From NCBI RefSeq assembly GCF_001425865.1, contig NZ_LMDS01000005.1:1284435-1348434 (forward strand): a stretch of 64,000 nt of DNA, read 5' to 3'. Below are positions 1 to 8,686 of this stretch, in pieces; position 1 is the first letter of the stretch; the number at the start of each line of letters is the position of its first letter. The position numbers were made by a program, and so were the translations under genes. The notes under the pieces are model-generated. The model saw nothing but the letters and a program-made list of their open reading frames with translations, ran no database searches and was not told the origin of the DNA. This DNA is from Rhizobacter sp. Root404. Its GTDB lineage: Bacteria; Pseudomonadota; Gammaproteobacteria; Burkholderiales; Burkholderiaceae_C.

Positions 1-554
1 TGGTCGGTGACCAGGCGCAGGTCCTGGTAGAGCGTCTCGCTCATCGCGACGACGGCGCTCTTGGTCGCGTTGTAGACGCCCATATTCGGCGCGTTCAGCA
101 GGCCGGCCATCGACGCGGTGTTGGTGATGTGGCCCTCGTAGGTCGGGTCCTGCTTCGCAGCCTCGAGCATCATCGGCGTGAACACGCGGATGCCGTGGGC
201 CACGCCCATCAGGTTGACGCCGACGACCCACTCCCAGTCCTTCAGCGTCGTCTCCCAGATCAGCCCGCCCGCCCCGACGCCGGCGTTGTTGAACACGAAA
301 TGCGGCGCGCCGAAGCGCGCGAACGCGGCGGCGCCGAGCGCCTCGACCTCGGCGGCCTTCGACACGTCGAGCCGGAACGGCAGCACCGCGGCGCCGAGAC
401 CGCGGATCTCGGCGGCGGCCGTGTCGAGCGCGTCCTGCTGCACGTCGGCCATCACGATGTTCATGCCGAGGCGGGCGCCGATGCGCGAGGTCTCGAGGCC
501 GAAGCCGGACGCGGCCCCGGTGATCACGGCCGTGCGGCCCTTGAAGGTCTTCAT
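1..554 (-). CDS. SDR family oxidoreductase (C-terminus beyond window)
   Basis: This is a short-chain dehydrogenase/reductase and probably oxidises or reduces a hydroxyl or keto group on an acyl or alcohol substrate with NAD(P). The visible N-terminal 184 residues carry the glycine-rich cofactor motif TGAASGFG near residue 12, the NNAG motif near 90 and the active-site pair Y-x3-K (YNATK) near 163. The rest lies beyond base 1. The start at 554 is the first ATG and directly precedes the conserved MKTFKGRTAVITG opening. It is the last visible gene of a long minus-strand acyl-CoA run and starts 15 bases after the stop of the GST-like gene, so co-transcription is likely. The substrate cannot be read from the sequence. 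Confidence 0.85.
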   Translation of the reverse strand, partial: MKTFKGRTAVITGAASGFGLETSRIGARLGMNIVMADVQQDALDTAAAEIRGLGAAVLPFRLDVSKAAEVEALGAAAFARFGAPHFVFNNAGVGAGGLIWETTLKDWEWVVGVNLMGVAHGIRVFTPMMLEAAKQDPTYEGHITNTASMAGLLNAPNMGVYNATKSAVVAMSETLYQDLRLVTD

Positions 555-568
555 CTGTCGGGTCTCTT

Positions 569-1498
569 TCAGGCGGGTTGCGGTTTCTTGATCTGGAAGG
601 CGATGCGCGGGAAGTGCACGTGCACGGTGCCGGCGCGCTCGTCGGTGCGGGCGATCACGACCTCCTGCCGGCTCAGGCCGACGAGGCGACCGGCCACCGG
701 GTCGTGCGCGTAGTCGGTCGGCGTCACGGTCACGTCGTCGCCCTGCGCGAGGCCGGGTTCGGCGCTGAACGACAGTGGCGCGTGCGCGCCCTGCGCGGCG
801 ATAGCGATCGCCTCGGCGCTCGTCATCTTCGTGAAGCTGCCCTGGCCGAAGGCGTTGACGCGCTCGTACCACGCGCAGACTTTCGGATAGGCCTCGAGCA
901 GCGCGGCGACCGGCGGCGCGAGGCGGATGAACCAGATCGACTGCGCGGCCGAGAAATCGGCGATCGACGGCAGCGCGCCGAGCAGGAACGGCTGGCCGTC
1001 GTGCAGCATGTGTTCGAGCCGCGCGAGGTAGGTGTGCAGCGCGGCCGCGCCGTCGGTCACGGTCGCGCGGCGCATGTTCGGGTTCATCGCGGCGCGGTCG
1101 GCGCCGAAGGCCTTCAGCATCTCGGGCGTCGCGTCCTTCAGCACATGCGGCGCGCCGGCGGGCTGCAGCGTGAACGGCACCGCCGTCCAGAACAGCGTGG
1201 TGTCGGCCCACTGCGCGACAACGTCGGCGATGCCGCTGGTGGCCATCGGGTACGACGGTGGCTCGGGCTTCAGCGCGTCGATCACGCGGCACATCAGCGC
1301 GGTGTCGCAGTACACGTCCGCGCCGATCTGCATGAACGGCGTGCGCCGGTAGCCGCCGGTCAGCGCCATCACGTCGGGCTTGGGCAGCATGTTCGGCACG
1401 ATGACCGAGCGCCACGGGATGCCCTTGAAGCCGAGGATCAGGCGGACCTTCTCGGAGAAGGGCGAGCCGGCGTAATGGTGGAGGATGAGGTCGGACAT
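569..1498 (-). CDS. Glutathione S-transferase family protein
   Basis: A 309-residue GST-like protein. The N-terminal thioredoxin-fold half begins LILHHYAGSPFSEKVRLIL. The SPFSEKVR stretch is the usual GST active-site region, with Ser where some classes have Cys or Tyr. An all-helical C-terminal half follows, with PSIADFSAAQ near residue 195. About 80 extra residues follow the usual GST length and include a small beta-rich tail (DDVTVTPTDYAHDPVAGRL). The start at 1498 was chosen because the thioredoxin fold begins immediately after it; the open frame upstream lies inside the neighbouring dehydrogenase gene. It follows that gene by 14 bases and probably belongs to the same transcript. Its role in the acyl-CoA cluster is unknown; detoxification of electrophilic intermediates is only a guess. 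Confidence 0.85.
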   Translation of the reverse strand: MSDLILHHYAGSPFSEKVRLILGFKGIPWRSVIVPNMLPKPDVMALTGGYRRTPFMQIGADVYCDTALMCRVIDALKPEPPSYPMATSGIADVVAQWADTTLFWTAVPFTLQPAGAPHVLKDATPEMLKAFGADRAAMNPNMRRATVTDGAAALHTYLARLEHMLHDGQPFLLGALPSIADFSAAQSIWFIRLAPPVAALLEAYPKVCAWYERVNAFGQGSFTKMTSAEAIAIAAQGAHAPLSFSAEPGLAQGDDVTVTPTDYAHDPVAGRLVGLSRQEVVIARTDERAGTVHVHFPRIAFQIKKPQPA

Positions 1499-1512
1499 GG
1501 GGGCCTTTGGGT

Positions 1513-3186
1513 TCAGCACGGCAGCGCGCGCCGGATGATGGAATCGACATCGACGCCGGCCGGCAAGGTGCCGAACACGAGCGGGCCGTCGCCGCCGAGG
1601 CGCGATCGGCAGAAGGCGTCGAACACCGCAGCCGGCGAATGGCGCTGCAGCAGCGACGCCTGCACTGCCAGCGCGATGTCCTGCGCGAGCCGGCGCGCGC
1701 CGGCCTCGTCGCCGCCACCGTCGGCGGCGTCGTTGAAGCGCGCAAGCAGCGCAGCGGTGAAGTGATCGTAGCCAGGATGAGCGCCACGCGCGGTGTCCAG
1801 CTCGGTGGCGAGTGCGCCCACCACGTCGTCGCCGTTCGCATCGCGCTTCTTCATCGCGCGGAGCAAGTCGAGCGCCATGATGTTGCCGGCCCCTTCCCAA
1901 ATGGAGTTCAGCGGCATCTCGCGGTAGATGCGGGCCATCGTGCCCTCGCCGTGTTCCTCGACGTAGCCGTTGCCGCCGAGGCACTCCATCGCCTCCTGCG
2001 CCAGCGCCGAGCCGCGCTTGCAGACCCAGAACTTCGCGACCGGCGTCAGCACGCGGCGCATCAGCGCTTCGAACGGGTCGTCCTGCCGGTCGATCGCGCG
2101 CGCCAGGCGCAGCGCGAGCGCGGTCGCGGCTTCGCTCTCCAGCGCCAGGTCGGCCAGCACGTTCTTCATCAGCGGCTGCTCGATCAGCGGCTTGCCGAAG
2201 GCGTGGCGTTGTGATGCGTGGTGCAGCGCCAGCGCGACCGCGCCGCGCATCAGCCCGGCCGTGCCGAGCGCGCAATCGAGCCGGGTCAGCGTGCCCATCT
2301 CGAGGATCTGCGGGACGCCGCGGCCCTCCTCGCCGACCAGCCACGCGAGCGCGCCGTTGAACTCGACTTCGGAGCTGGCGTTGGCGTGGTTGCCGAGCTT
2401 GTCCTTCAGCCGCTGGATCGCGATCGCGTTCAGGCGGCCGTCGGGCAGCACGCGCGGCAGGAAGAAGCACGACAGCCCGGCCGGCGTCTGCGCCAGCACC
2501 AGGAACGCATCGCTCATCGGCGCGGAGAAGAACCACTTGTGGCCGACGAGGCGGTAGCAGCGGCCCCACGGCGTGTCTTCGATGTATTCGGCGCGGGTGG
2601 TGTTGGCGCGCACGTCGGAGCCGCCCTGCTTCTCGGTCATGCCCATGCCCATGGTCACGCCGCGCTTCTCGCGCACGTGCAGCAGGCGCGGGTCGTAGGC
2701 GGTGCTGGCGAGCTTGTCGAACCAGTCGGTGAACACGGCGCCGTTGTCGCGCAGCGCGGGCGTGACCGCGTAGGTCATCGAGACCGGGCACAGCACCGAG
2801 GGTTCGAGCTGCGTGTACATCAGGAAACCCGCGGCGCGCTCGATGTGCGCGCCCGGGCCGGGTTGCGCCCACGGCGTGGCGTGCAGGCCGGCGCCGACGG
2901 CGGCGCCGAGCAGCGCGTGGTAGCTCGGGTGGAACTCGACCGTGTCGGTGCGGTGGCCGTAGCGGTCATAGGTGTGCAGGCTGGGCTTGTGGACGTTGGC
3001 GAGACGCGCATGCGCCTGCATCGCCGGATCGCCCAGGAGCAGGCCGAGCTCGGTGCGGCGGGCCTCGTCAACCTGCGGCGCGTGGAAGCGCAGTGCGTCG
3101 CGCAACGCGCGGTCGGTCGTGTAGAGGTTATGACCCGCGAGCGGCTCGCTCTGGTTCAGCACCTCGTGCGTCGCGGTCGGGTTCAT
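1513..3186 (-). CDS. aidB: AidB-like acyl-CoA dehydrogenase
   Basis: A 557-residue flavoprotein of the AidB branch of the acyl-CoA dehydrogenase superfamily. It matches what I remember of E. coli AidB over most of its length: an N-terminal NxxxPLxxxNLY segment, the RLAN(V) block near residue 61, FHPSYH near 85, GMGMTEKQGGSD at 180-191, VGHKWFFSAP and NSIWEGAGNIM near 440. The E. coli protein is part of the adaptive (Ada) response to alkylating agents, binds DNA and FAD, and has weak isovaleryl-CoA dehydrogenase activity. Here the gene sits among fatty-acid catabolic genes with no ada or alkA nearby. An acyl-CoA dehydrogenase role or stress-linked expression are both possible. It starts 3 bases after the hydratase stop at 3190. 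Confidence 0.9.
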   Translation of the reverse strand: MNPTATHEVLNQSEPLAGHNLYTTDRALRDALRFHAPQVDEARRTELGLLLGDPAMQAHARLANVHKPSLHTYDRYGHRTDTVEFHPSYHALLGAAVGAGLHATPWAQPGPGAHIERAAGFLMYTQLEPSVLCPVSMTYAVTPALRDNGAVFTDWFDKLASTAYDPRLLHVREKRGVTMGMGMTEKQGGSDVRANTTRAEYIEDTPWGRCYRLVGHKWFFSAPMSDAFLVLAQTPAGLSCFFLPRVLPDGRLNAIAIQRLKDKLGNHANASSEVEFNGALAWLVGEEGRGVPQILEMGTLTRLDCALGTAGLMRGAVALALHHASQRHAFGKPLIEQPLMKNVLADLALESEAATALALRLARAIDRQDDPFEALMRRVLTPVAKFWVCKRGSALAQEAMECLGGNGYVEEHGEGTMARIYREMPLNSIWEGAGNIMALDLLRAMKKRDANGDDVVGALATELDTARGAHPGYDHFTAALLARFNDAADGGGDEAGARRLAQDIALAVQASLLQRHSPAAVFDAFCRSRLGGDGPLVFGTLPAGVDVDSIIRRALPC

Positions 3187-3189
3187 GGC

Positions 3190-3900
3190 TCAGGCGGAAC
3201 GGAAACGTTGGGACCAGTCGGCCAGGTCGGCGTCGATCGCGGCACGCAGCGCGGTGAGCGACTCGGCGCGCAGCCGCAACTTGGTGGCGGTGAAGGCCTC
3301 GGCGTTCAGCGTGAGCAGCTTCGCGGTGCGCTCGCGCGCGGTGGCAAGGAGCGACGCGGCCGGTGCCAGTTCGTCCAGCATGCCGGCGGCCAGCGCCTGC
3401 TCGGGCGTGTACGGCGCGGCGGTCGCGGCGACGAGGTTCAGGTGCGCCGGCGCGAGCCGCTGGCGGCAGACCTCGATCGCGAAATGCGGCAGCGTCAGGC
3501 CGATCTGCACCTCGTTGGCCTGCAGCCGCGCGCCGCTGTCGACGCCGATCCGCACGTCGGTGCTCAGCAGCAGGAAGAGGCCCATCGCGACCGCGTGGCC
3601 GCTGCAGGCTGCCACCACCGGTTTCGGGAACGACAGCAGCCGCTCGGTGAGGCGCGCGCCGGCCTCGAGCATGCGGTACAGCTCGTCCGGCCCGCGCTTG
3701 AACACCGCCAGGTCGAAGCCGCCGGAGAACATGCCGGGCCGGCCGGTAAGCAGCACGGCGGCGCCGTCGGCCTGGGCGCGATCGAGCGCGTTGTTGAGCG
3801 CCTGCAGCATCGCCACGCTCATCGCGTTGGCCTTGCCGTCGTCCATCGTCAGCGTGGCGATGCCGTCGCTGAACTCGTAGCTGACCCGCGGCGCGCTCAT
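3190..3900 (-). CDS. Crotonase-fold enoyl-CoA hydratase/isomerase
   Basis: A 236-residue crotonase-family protein that would hydrate or isomerise an enoyl-CoA. The oxyanion-hole segment FSGGFDL is near residue 58 and the second oxyanion stretch SGHAVAMGLFLLL is near 97-109. The catalytic glutamates of classical enoyl-CoA hydratase are not obvious at their usual places: the second block reads VGVDSGAR-type sequence rather than one with Glu after the GG. It may therefore be an isomerase or another crotonase-family enzyme. It is at the short end for the family. It lies 10 bases downstream of the reductase gene and 3 bases upstream of the AidB-like gene, clearly within the operon. Confidence 0.85.
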   Translation of the reverse strand: MSAPRVSYEFSDGIATLTMDDGKANAMSVAMLQALNNALDRAQADGAAVLLTGRPGMFSGGFDLAVFKRGPDELYRMLEAGARLTERLLSFPKPVVAACSGHAVAMGLFLLLSTDVRIGVDSGARLQANEVQIGLTLPHFAIEVCRQRLAPAHLNLVAATAAPYTPEQALAAGMLDELAPAASLLATARERTAKLLTLNAEAFTATKLRLRAESLTALRAAIDADLADWSQRFRSA

Positions 3901-3910
3901 CGTGCGAGCC

Positions 3911-4927
3911 TCAGACGAGCTTGACGACCTGCTTGCCGAAGTTCCTGCCCTTCAGCAGGCCGAGGAAGGCCTCGGGCGCCGCGGCCAGGCCCTGCGCGAC
4001 CGACTCGCGGTACTTCAGCTTGCCGGTGGCGACCATCGTGCCGAGCTCCTTCAGCGCCTCCGGCCAGAACTCCATGTGCTCGCTGACGATGAAGCCCTGG
4101 AGCATCAGCCGGTTGGTCAGCAGCAGCTGCGGCTGCTTCAGCGGGATCGGCTCGCCGTCGTAGCCGCTGATCATGCCGCACAGGGCAATCCGGCCGAACG
4201 CGTTCATGCGCGGCAGCACCGCGTCGAGCACCGCGCCGCCGACGTTCTCGAAGTAGCCGTCCACGCCGTCCGGCGTCGCCGCCTTGATCGCCTCGTAGAG
4301 CGACTTCGGGTCGGTGTGGGCCTTGTAGTCGATGCAGGCGTCGAAGCCGAGTTCGTTGACGACGTAGTCGCACTTGTCCTTGCCGCCGGCGATGCCGACC
4401 GCGCGGCAGCCGCGCGCCTTCGCGAGCTGGCCGACCGCGCTGCCGACCGCACCGCTGGCCGCGCTGACCGCGATCGTCTTGCCGGCCGCGGGCTTGCAGA
4501 TCTGCGTCAGGCCGTACCACGCGGTCACGCCCGGCATGCCGACGGCGCCGAGGTAGGCCGACAGCGGGATGTGGGTGGTGTCGACCTTGCGCAGCACACC
4601 TGGCGTGTTCGCATCGACGACGCTGAACTGCTGCCAGCCGCCGAAGCCGACGACCTTGTCGCCGACCGCGTAGCCCGGGTTCTTGGACGCGACCACCTCG
4701 CCGACCGTGCCGCCCTGCATCACCGCGTTCAGCGGCTGCGGCACGGCGTAGCTCTTGGCGTCGTTCATGCGGCCGCGCATGTACGGGTCGAGGCTCATGA
4801 AGTGATGGCGCACGAGCACCTGGCCGTCCTTCAGTTCGGGCACTTCGGCCTCGAGCAGCTTGAAGTTGTCGGCGCGGGCCTCGCCGTCGGGGCGGGACAC
4901 GAGGTGGATCTGCTGGTTCATCGTCAT
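3911..4927 (-). CDS. NADP-dependent medium-chain reductase (CurA/PTGR type)
   Basis: A 338-residue zinc-independent medium-chain dehydrogenase/reductase of the 2-alkenal/prostaglandin reductase group. It would reduce the C=C bond of unsaturated aldehydes, ketones or enoyl thioesters with NADPH. The N-terminal catalytic domain carries MSLDPYMRGRM near residue 45 and the Rossmann domain carries AASGAVGSAVGQLAK near 155. Later come SLYEAIK, the GGAVLDAVLP strand and the ICGMISGY-like loop. No zinc-binding Cys/His set is visible, as expected for this group. The start at 4927 fits the family N-terminus. It lies 25 bases downstream of the thioesterase stop. Confidence 0.9.
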   Translation of the reverse strand: MTMNQQIHLVSRPDGEARADNFKLLEAEVPELKDGQVLVRHHFMSLDPYMRGRMNDAKSYAVPQPLNAVMQGGTVGEVVASKNPGYAVGDKVVGFGGWQQFSVVDANTPGVLRKVDTTHIPLSAYLGAVGMPGVTAWYGLTQICKPAAGKTIAVSAASGAVGSAVGQLAKARGCRAVGIAGGKDKCDYVVNELGFDACIDYKAHTDPKSLYEAIKAATPDGVDGYFENVGGAVLDAVLPRMNAFGRIALCGMISGYDGEPIPLKQPQLLLTNRLMLQGFIVSEHMEFWPEALKELGTMVATGKLKYRESVAQGLAAAPEAFLGLLKGRNFGKQVVKLV

Positions 4928-4952
4928 GGTGGGTCTCCTGGTATTCGTTCGT

Positions 4953-5393
4953 TCAATCGGTCGACAACGGTGCCTGTTGCAGCGGGTGGGTCGAGCTGGG
5001 GCTCACCGGCAGGCGCTTCACGTACTTGAAGGTGCCGGTGGAATGACTGCAGGCGCGGCCCTGTGCGTCGTAGATCGTGCCTTCGGTGAAGGCCATCGTG
5101 GCGGTGCGGTGCATCAGCCGGCCCTTGCCTACGAGGGCGCCGACCGCAGGGCGCATGAAGGTCGTCTTCATCTCGATCGTGACGACGCCCATCTCGGGGT
5201 TCGCGCTGCGCGCGGCGGTGGCCATCACGACATCGAGAAACGTCATGCACGCGCCCCCGTGCACGACCTGGAAGCTGTTGGAATGCTCCGGCTTCGCGGC
5301 GTAGTGCAGCTCGGATTCGCCACCCTCGAAGCGCTCGAGGGTGAAGCCGAGCAGTTCGACGAACGGGATGGTGACCCCGAACGGGATGCTCAT
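4953..5393 (-). CDS. PaaI-type hotdog thioesterase (first copy)
   Basis: A 146-residue hotdog-fold thioesterase predicted to hydrolyse an acyl-CoA to free acid and CoA. The family signature is visible as the HGGACMTFLDVVMATAA segment near residue 48 and the strand VVTIEMKTTFMRPAVG near 75. The start MSIPFGVTIPFVELLG at 5393 aligns with the usual family start and lies 1 base after the SDR stop at 5395, so the two are translationally coupled. A second protein of the same family and the same length is encoded at 8246-8686 in the same run. Their sequences differ strongly, so this is not a recent duplication. The substrate is unknown. Confidence 0.85.
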   Translation of the reverse strand: MSIPFGVTIPFVELLGFTLERFEGGESELHYAAKPEHSNSFQVVHGGACMTFLDVVMATAARSANPEMGVVTIEMKTTFMRPAVGALVGKGRLMHRTATMAFTEGTIYDAQGRACSHSTGTFKYVKRLPVSPSSTHPLQQAPLSTD

Positions 5394-5394
5394 C

Positions 5395-6189
5395 TCAGGC
5401 CGCTCCGAGCACCACACTGACGCCGCCGTCCACCGCGAGCCACTGCCCGGTGATGTGCTTGCCGGCCTCGCTGGCGTAGAGCAGCGTGATGCCCTTCAAG
5501 TCGTCCTCGTCGCCAAGGCGACCGAGCGGCGCCTTGGCGGCCATCTTCTCCTCGCCGAGCGAGGTGATCAGGCCGGCGGCCATCTTCGTCATGAAGAAGC
5601 CGGGGCAGATCGCGTTGACGTTGATGTTGTACTTGCCCCATTCGGCGGCCAGCGTGTGGGTGAAGCCGATCACCGCGGTCTTCGAGGTGTTGTAGGCCAG
5701 CGTCTGCATCTCGGGCGGGTTGCCGTTGAGGCCGGCGATCGAGGCGATGTTGATGATCGAGCCGCGCTTCTTCGGGATCATGTAGCCGCGCGCGACCTGC
5801 TGCGACAGGATGAAGTAGCCGCGCACGTTCAGGTTCATCACCTTGTCCCAGGCCGCGACGGGGTGGTCCTCGGCCGGGGCGCCCCAGCTTGCGCCGGCGT
5901 TGTTGACGAGGATGTCGATCGCGCCCAGGCGCTGCAGCGTCTCGTCGGCCAGGCGCCGGGTCTCGTCCTCCTTCGAGCAGTCGGCGGCGATCCAGCGCGC
6001 GTCGATGCCTTCGGCCTGCAGCTCGGCGGCGGCCTGCTCCAGGTCCTCGGCCTTGCGCGAGCTCAGCATGATCTTCGCGCCGGCTTCGCCGAGCGCATGG
6101 GCCATCTGCAGGCCCAGGCCGCGCGAGCCGCCGGTGATCAGCGCGGTCTTGCCGGTCAGGTCGAAAAGCTTCTTGATCGATGTACTCAT
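5395..6189 (-). CDS. SDR family oxidoreductase, FabG-like
   Basis: A 264-residue classical SDR. The cofactor motif TGGSRGLG lies near residue 19, NNAG near 98, the catalytic Ser in INIASIAG near 149, and Y-x3-K (YNTSK) near 169. ICPGFF follows, and the C-terminus reads ITGQWLAVDGG as in FabG and gluconate dehydrogenase relatives. It probably acts on a hydroxyacyl-CoA or a similar alcohol. The ATG at 6189 overlaps the stop of the upstream small membrane protein by four bases (ATGA), which is direct evidence of coupling. The substrate is inferred only from the beta-oxidation context. Confidence 0.9.
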   Translation of the reverse strand: MSTSIKKLFDLTGKTALITGGSRGLGLQMAHALGEAGAKIMLSSRKAEDLEQAAAELQAEGIDARWIAADCSKEDETRRLADETLQRLGAIDILVNNAGASWGAPAEDHPVAAWDKVMNLNVRGYFILSQQVARGYMIPKKRGSIINIASIAGLNGNPPEMQTLAYNTSKTAVIGFTHTLAAEWGKYNINVNAICPGFFMTKMAAGLITSLGEEKMAAKAPLGRLGDEDDLKGITLLYASEAGKHITGQWLAVDGGVSVVLGAA

Positions 6190-6392
6190 AACGTCTCCTT
6201 GAAATTCTTCATGCGCGAACGGATCCAGATCAGCACGATGCCGACCACGATCATCAGGATGCCCGGCGCGGCGATGCCCCAGCCGAGCGCCACGTCGCTG
6301 CGCTGCACCGACAGGCCGAGCGCGAGCAGGATCATCCCAAGGAAGATCAGGATCCAGCACCACTTCTCGATGCGCTGCGCGGGGGTGGTCAT
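6186..6392 (-). CDS. Small two-helix membrane protein
   Basis: A 68-residue protein with two hydrophobic stretches (residues about 12-30 and 40-60) separated by a short polar loop and followed by a basic tail (RSRMKNFKETL). This fits an inner-membrane hairpin with both ends in the cytoplasm. It lies exactly between the acyl-CoA dehydrogenase stop at 6393 and the SDR start at 6189. It overlaps the SDR by four bases and directly abuts the dehydrogenase gene, which supports real translation. I do not recognise a family. A role in tethering operon enzymes to the membrane would be speculation. Confidence 0.75.
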   Translation of the reverse strand: MTTPAQRIEKWCWILIFLGMILLALGLSVQRSDVALGWGIAAPGILMIVVGIVLIWIRSRMKNFKETL

Positions 6393-8249
6393 CTAGAACC
6401 AGGCCTCGTCCATCGTCCTGCAGGTCGCGTCGCGCGCTTCGACGACCTGCAGCCATGCACCGATCTTCGGCAGCTCGTAGTGGAAGAAGTACGTGCAGGC
6501 GGCCAGCTTGCCGTGCAGCAACGCCGCCTCGTCGGCCGACGCGCCAGCCAGCTTCGGCCGGGCGCACAGCGCGACATCGAGCCAGATCCAGGCCAGCACG
6601 ACGTGGCCGAAGGCTTGCAGGTACGGCGTCGCGTTGGCCAAGGCCTCGTCGGGCTGGCCGGTCGACCAGGCGCCACGGGTCGCGGTGCGGAGTTGCGCCA
6701 TCGCATCGGCCAGCGCGCTCGCGTGCGCGGCCAGCGCCGGCACATCACGCCCCTGCTCCAGCGTGCGCTGCATGCGGGCCATCAGCAGGGCGAGGCCGGC
6801 GCCCTCCTGCATCACCACCTTGCGACCGAGCAGATCGAGCGCCTGAATGCCGTGCGTGCCCTCGTGGATCATGTTCAGGCGGTTGTCGCGCCAGTACTGT
6901 TCGACCGGGAAGTCGCGCGTGTAGCCGTAGCCGCCGTGGATCTGGATCGCGAGGCTGTTGGCCTCCAGGCCCCACTCGCTCGGCCAGCTCTTGGCGATCG
7001 GCGTGAGCATCTCGAGCATCAGGCTCGCGTCGGCGGAGGCCTCGGGCGTGCCGGTGCGCTGCTCGTCGACCAGGCGCGCGCAGTACAGCTCGAGCGCGAG
7101 CGCGCCCTCGCAATAGCTCTTCTGCGCGAGCAGCATGCGCTTGATGTCGGCGTGCTGGATGATCGGGATCTGCGGCTTCGCGGCGTCCTTGCCGCCGGTG
7201 CCGGTCGGTCGGCCTTGCGGGCGATTACGCGCGTAGTCGAGCGAGGCTTCGTAGCCGGCCTGGCCGAGCATCGTGGCCCCCATGCCGACGGCGATGCGGG
7301 CCTCGTTCATCATGTGGAACATGCAGCGCAGGCCTTCGTGGGGCCGGCCGACGAGATAACCGATGGCGCCGTTGGACCCGCGTACCGGATATTTCCCTTC
7401 ACCGAAGTTCAGCAGCGTGTTCGGGATGCCGCGGTTGCCGAGCTTGTGGTTCAGGCCCGCCAGCGCGACGTCGTTGCGCTCGCCGGTGAGTTCGCCATCG
7501 GGGCCGACCAGCTTCTTCGGCACGATGAACAGCGAGATGCCGCGCGTGCCGGGGATCAACTTGCCGTCCGGACCGGGGATCTTCGCCAGCACGAGGTGGA
7601 TGATGTTCTCGGCGAGTTCGTGCTCGCCGTTGCTGATCCACATCTTGTTGCCGCGCAGGCGGTAGCGCGCGCCGAGCGGGTCGGATGCGAAGCCGTCGCC
7701 ATCGGGCGTCGCACGCGTGGCCACGTCGGACAGGCTGGAGCCCGCCTGGGGCTCGCTCAGGCACATCGTGCCGGCGAAGCGGCCGGCGAACTCCTGCTTC
7801 GCGAACACCGTCTGCTGCAGCGGCGTGCCGTGGACCATCAGCAGGTTGGCGTTGCCGCTGGTGAGCATCGCGCCGCCGGCGACGTTGCCGCCGGCCCGCG
7901 CGAAGAAGCTGTTCGCCGCCATCTGCACGACGCACGGCAGTTGCATGCCGCCGATCTCGTAGTCCTGCGCCGCCGCGAGCATGCCGGACTCGGCATAGGC
8001 GCGCGACGCTGCGAGGCTGGCCGCGGGCAGGTGCACGCGTTCGCCGTTGTGATCCACAACCACGCGCGGCTCCTCGGTGTCGGCCTGGCGGTTGAAGGGC
8101 GCGAACTTGTCGCGCGCCAAGCGCTCGCAGCTGTCCAATACCGACGCGAAGGTCTCGGCCGAGTGGTCGGCGAAACGCTCGCGGTTCTGCAGCGACGGCA
8201 CATCCAGCCAGTCGTTCAGCAGGAAATCCAGGGTCTGTCGATAACTCAT
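6393..8249 (-). CDS. Acyl-CoA dehydrogenase (long C-terminal type)
   Basis: A 618-residue FAD-dependent acyl-CoA dehydrogenase of the long form with a C-terminal extension, as in FadE-like enzymes of polyhydroxyalkanoate-producing Proteobacteria. It would introduce the trans-2 double bond into an acyl-CoA. Visible blocks are GTMCLSEPQAGSSLSDV near residue 155, RGNKMWISNGEHE near 195, the conserved QIHGGYGYTRDFPVEQYWRDNR region near 440 and IHEGTHGIQALDLLGRK. The start MSYRQTLDFLLND at 8249 matches the family and overlaps the thioesterase stop by four bases. The upstream part of the open frame lies within that gene. Confidence 0.92.
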   Translation of the reverse strand: MSYRQTLDFLLNDWLDVPSLQNRERFADHSAETFASVLDSCERLARDKFAPFNRQADTEEPRVVVDHNGERVHLPAASLAASRAYAESGMLAAAQDYEIGGMQLPCVVQMAANSFFARAGGNVAGGAMLTSGNANLLMVHGTPLQQTVFAKQEFAGRFAGTMCLSEPQAGSSLSDVATRATPDGDGFASDPLGARYRLRGNKMWISNGEHELAENIIHLVLAKIPGPDGKLIPGTRGISLFIVPKKLVGPDGELTGERNDVALAGLNHKLGNRGIPNTLLNFGEGKYPVRGSNGAIGYLVGRPHEGLRCMFHMMNEARIAVGMGATMLGQAGYEASLDYARNRPQGRPTGTGGKDAAKPQIPIIQHADIKRMLLAQKSYCEGALALELYCARLVDEQRTGTPEASADASLMLEMLTPIAKSWPSEWGLEANSLAIQIHGGYGYTRDFPVEQYWRDNRLNMIHEGTHGIQALDLLGRKVVMQEGAGLALLMARMQRTLEQGRDVPALAAHASALADAMAQLRTATRGAWSTGQPDEALANATPYLQAFGHVVLAWIWLDVALCARPKLAGASADEAALLHGKLAACTYFFHYELPKIGAWLQVVEARDATCRTMDEAWF

Positions 8250-8686
8250 GAGGTTCCGTTCTTCTCGCTCGCCCTCGCGATCGTGCCTTGCGCGATCGCG
8301 CACAGTTTCTCGTCGCCGCCGGTGACCGCGAACACCTCGCACTGGCAAACCGCCTGCGATTGGCTCACGTGCACGGCCCGGGCTCGCGCGACCAGCCGGT
8401 CGCCGATCGCCGGGCGGACGTAGTTGATCTTGTATTCCGCCGTCACCACCGGCACGTGCATCGCGGTGCCGCCGGCGAAGGTCAGCGCGTTGTCGGCCAG
8501 GTAGCTGACGACGCCGCCGTGCGCGAAGCCCATCTGCTGCTTCAGCGGCGGCGTGAGCGCGACGCCGAGTTCGCAGCGCCCGGGTTCGAGCGCGATCATG
8601 TCGGCGCCGAGCAGCACGCTGAACGGCTGCGACGCGATGACCTCGCGGCCCATCTGCAGGAACGCGGCCGGATCGATCGTCGTCAT
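8246..8686 (-). CDS. PaaI-type hotdog thioesterase (second copy)
   Basis: A 146-residue hotdog thioesterase. The HGGVVSYLADNALTFAGG segment near residue 55 is the PaaI-like active region, and YKINYVRPAIGDRLVARA near 85 is the following strand pair. The start at 8686 (MTTIDPAAF) overlaps the stop of the haloalkane dehalogenase gene by four bases. Its own stop overlaps the acyl-CoA dehydrogenase start by four bases, so the three genes are translationally chained. It would release free acid and CoA from an acyl-CoA, perhaps to relieve CoA sequestration. Confidence 0.87.
   Translation of the reverse strand: MTTIDPAAFLQMGREVIASQPFSVLLGADMIALEPGRCELGVALTPPLKQQMGFAHGGVVSYLADNALTFAGGTAMHVPVVTAEYKINYVRPAIGDRLVARARAVHVSQSQAVCQCEVFAVTGGDEKLCAIAQGTIARASEKNGTS

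Noticed and set aside
8246..8686. The two same-length thioesterases as a recent tandem duplication
   Set aside because: Apart from the family motifs their sequences differ almost everywhere, so any duplication is ancient or they were acquired separately.
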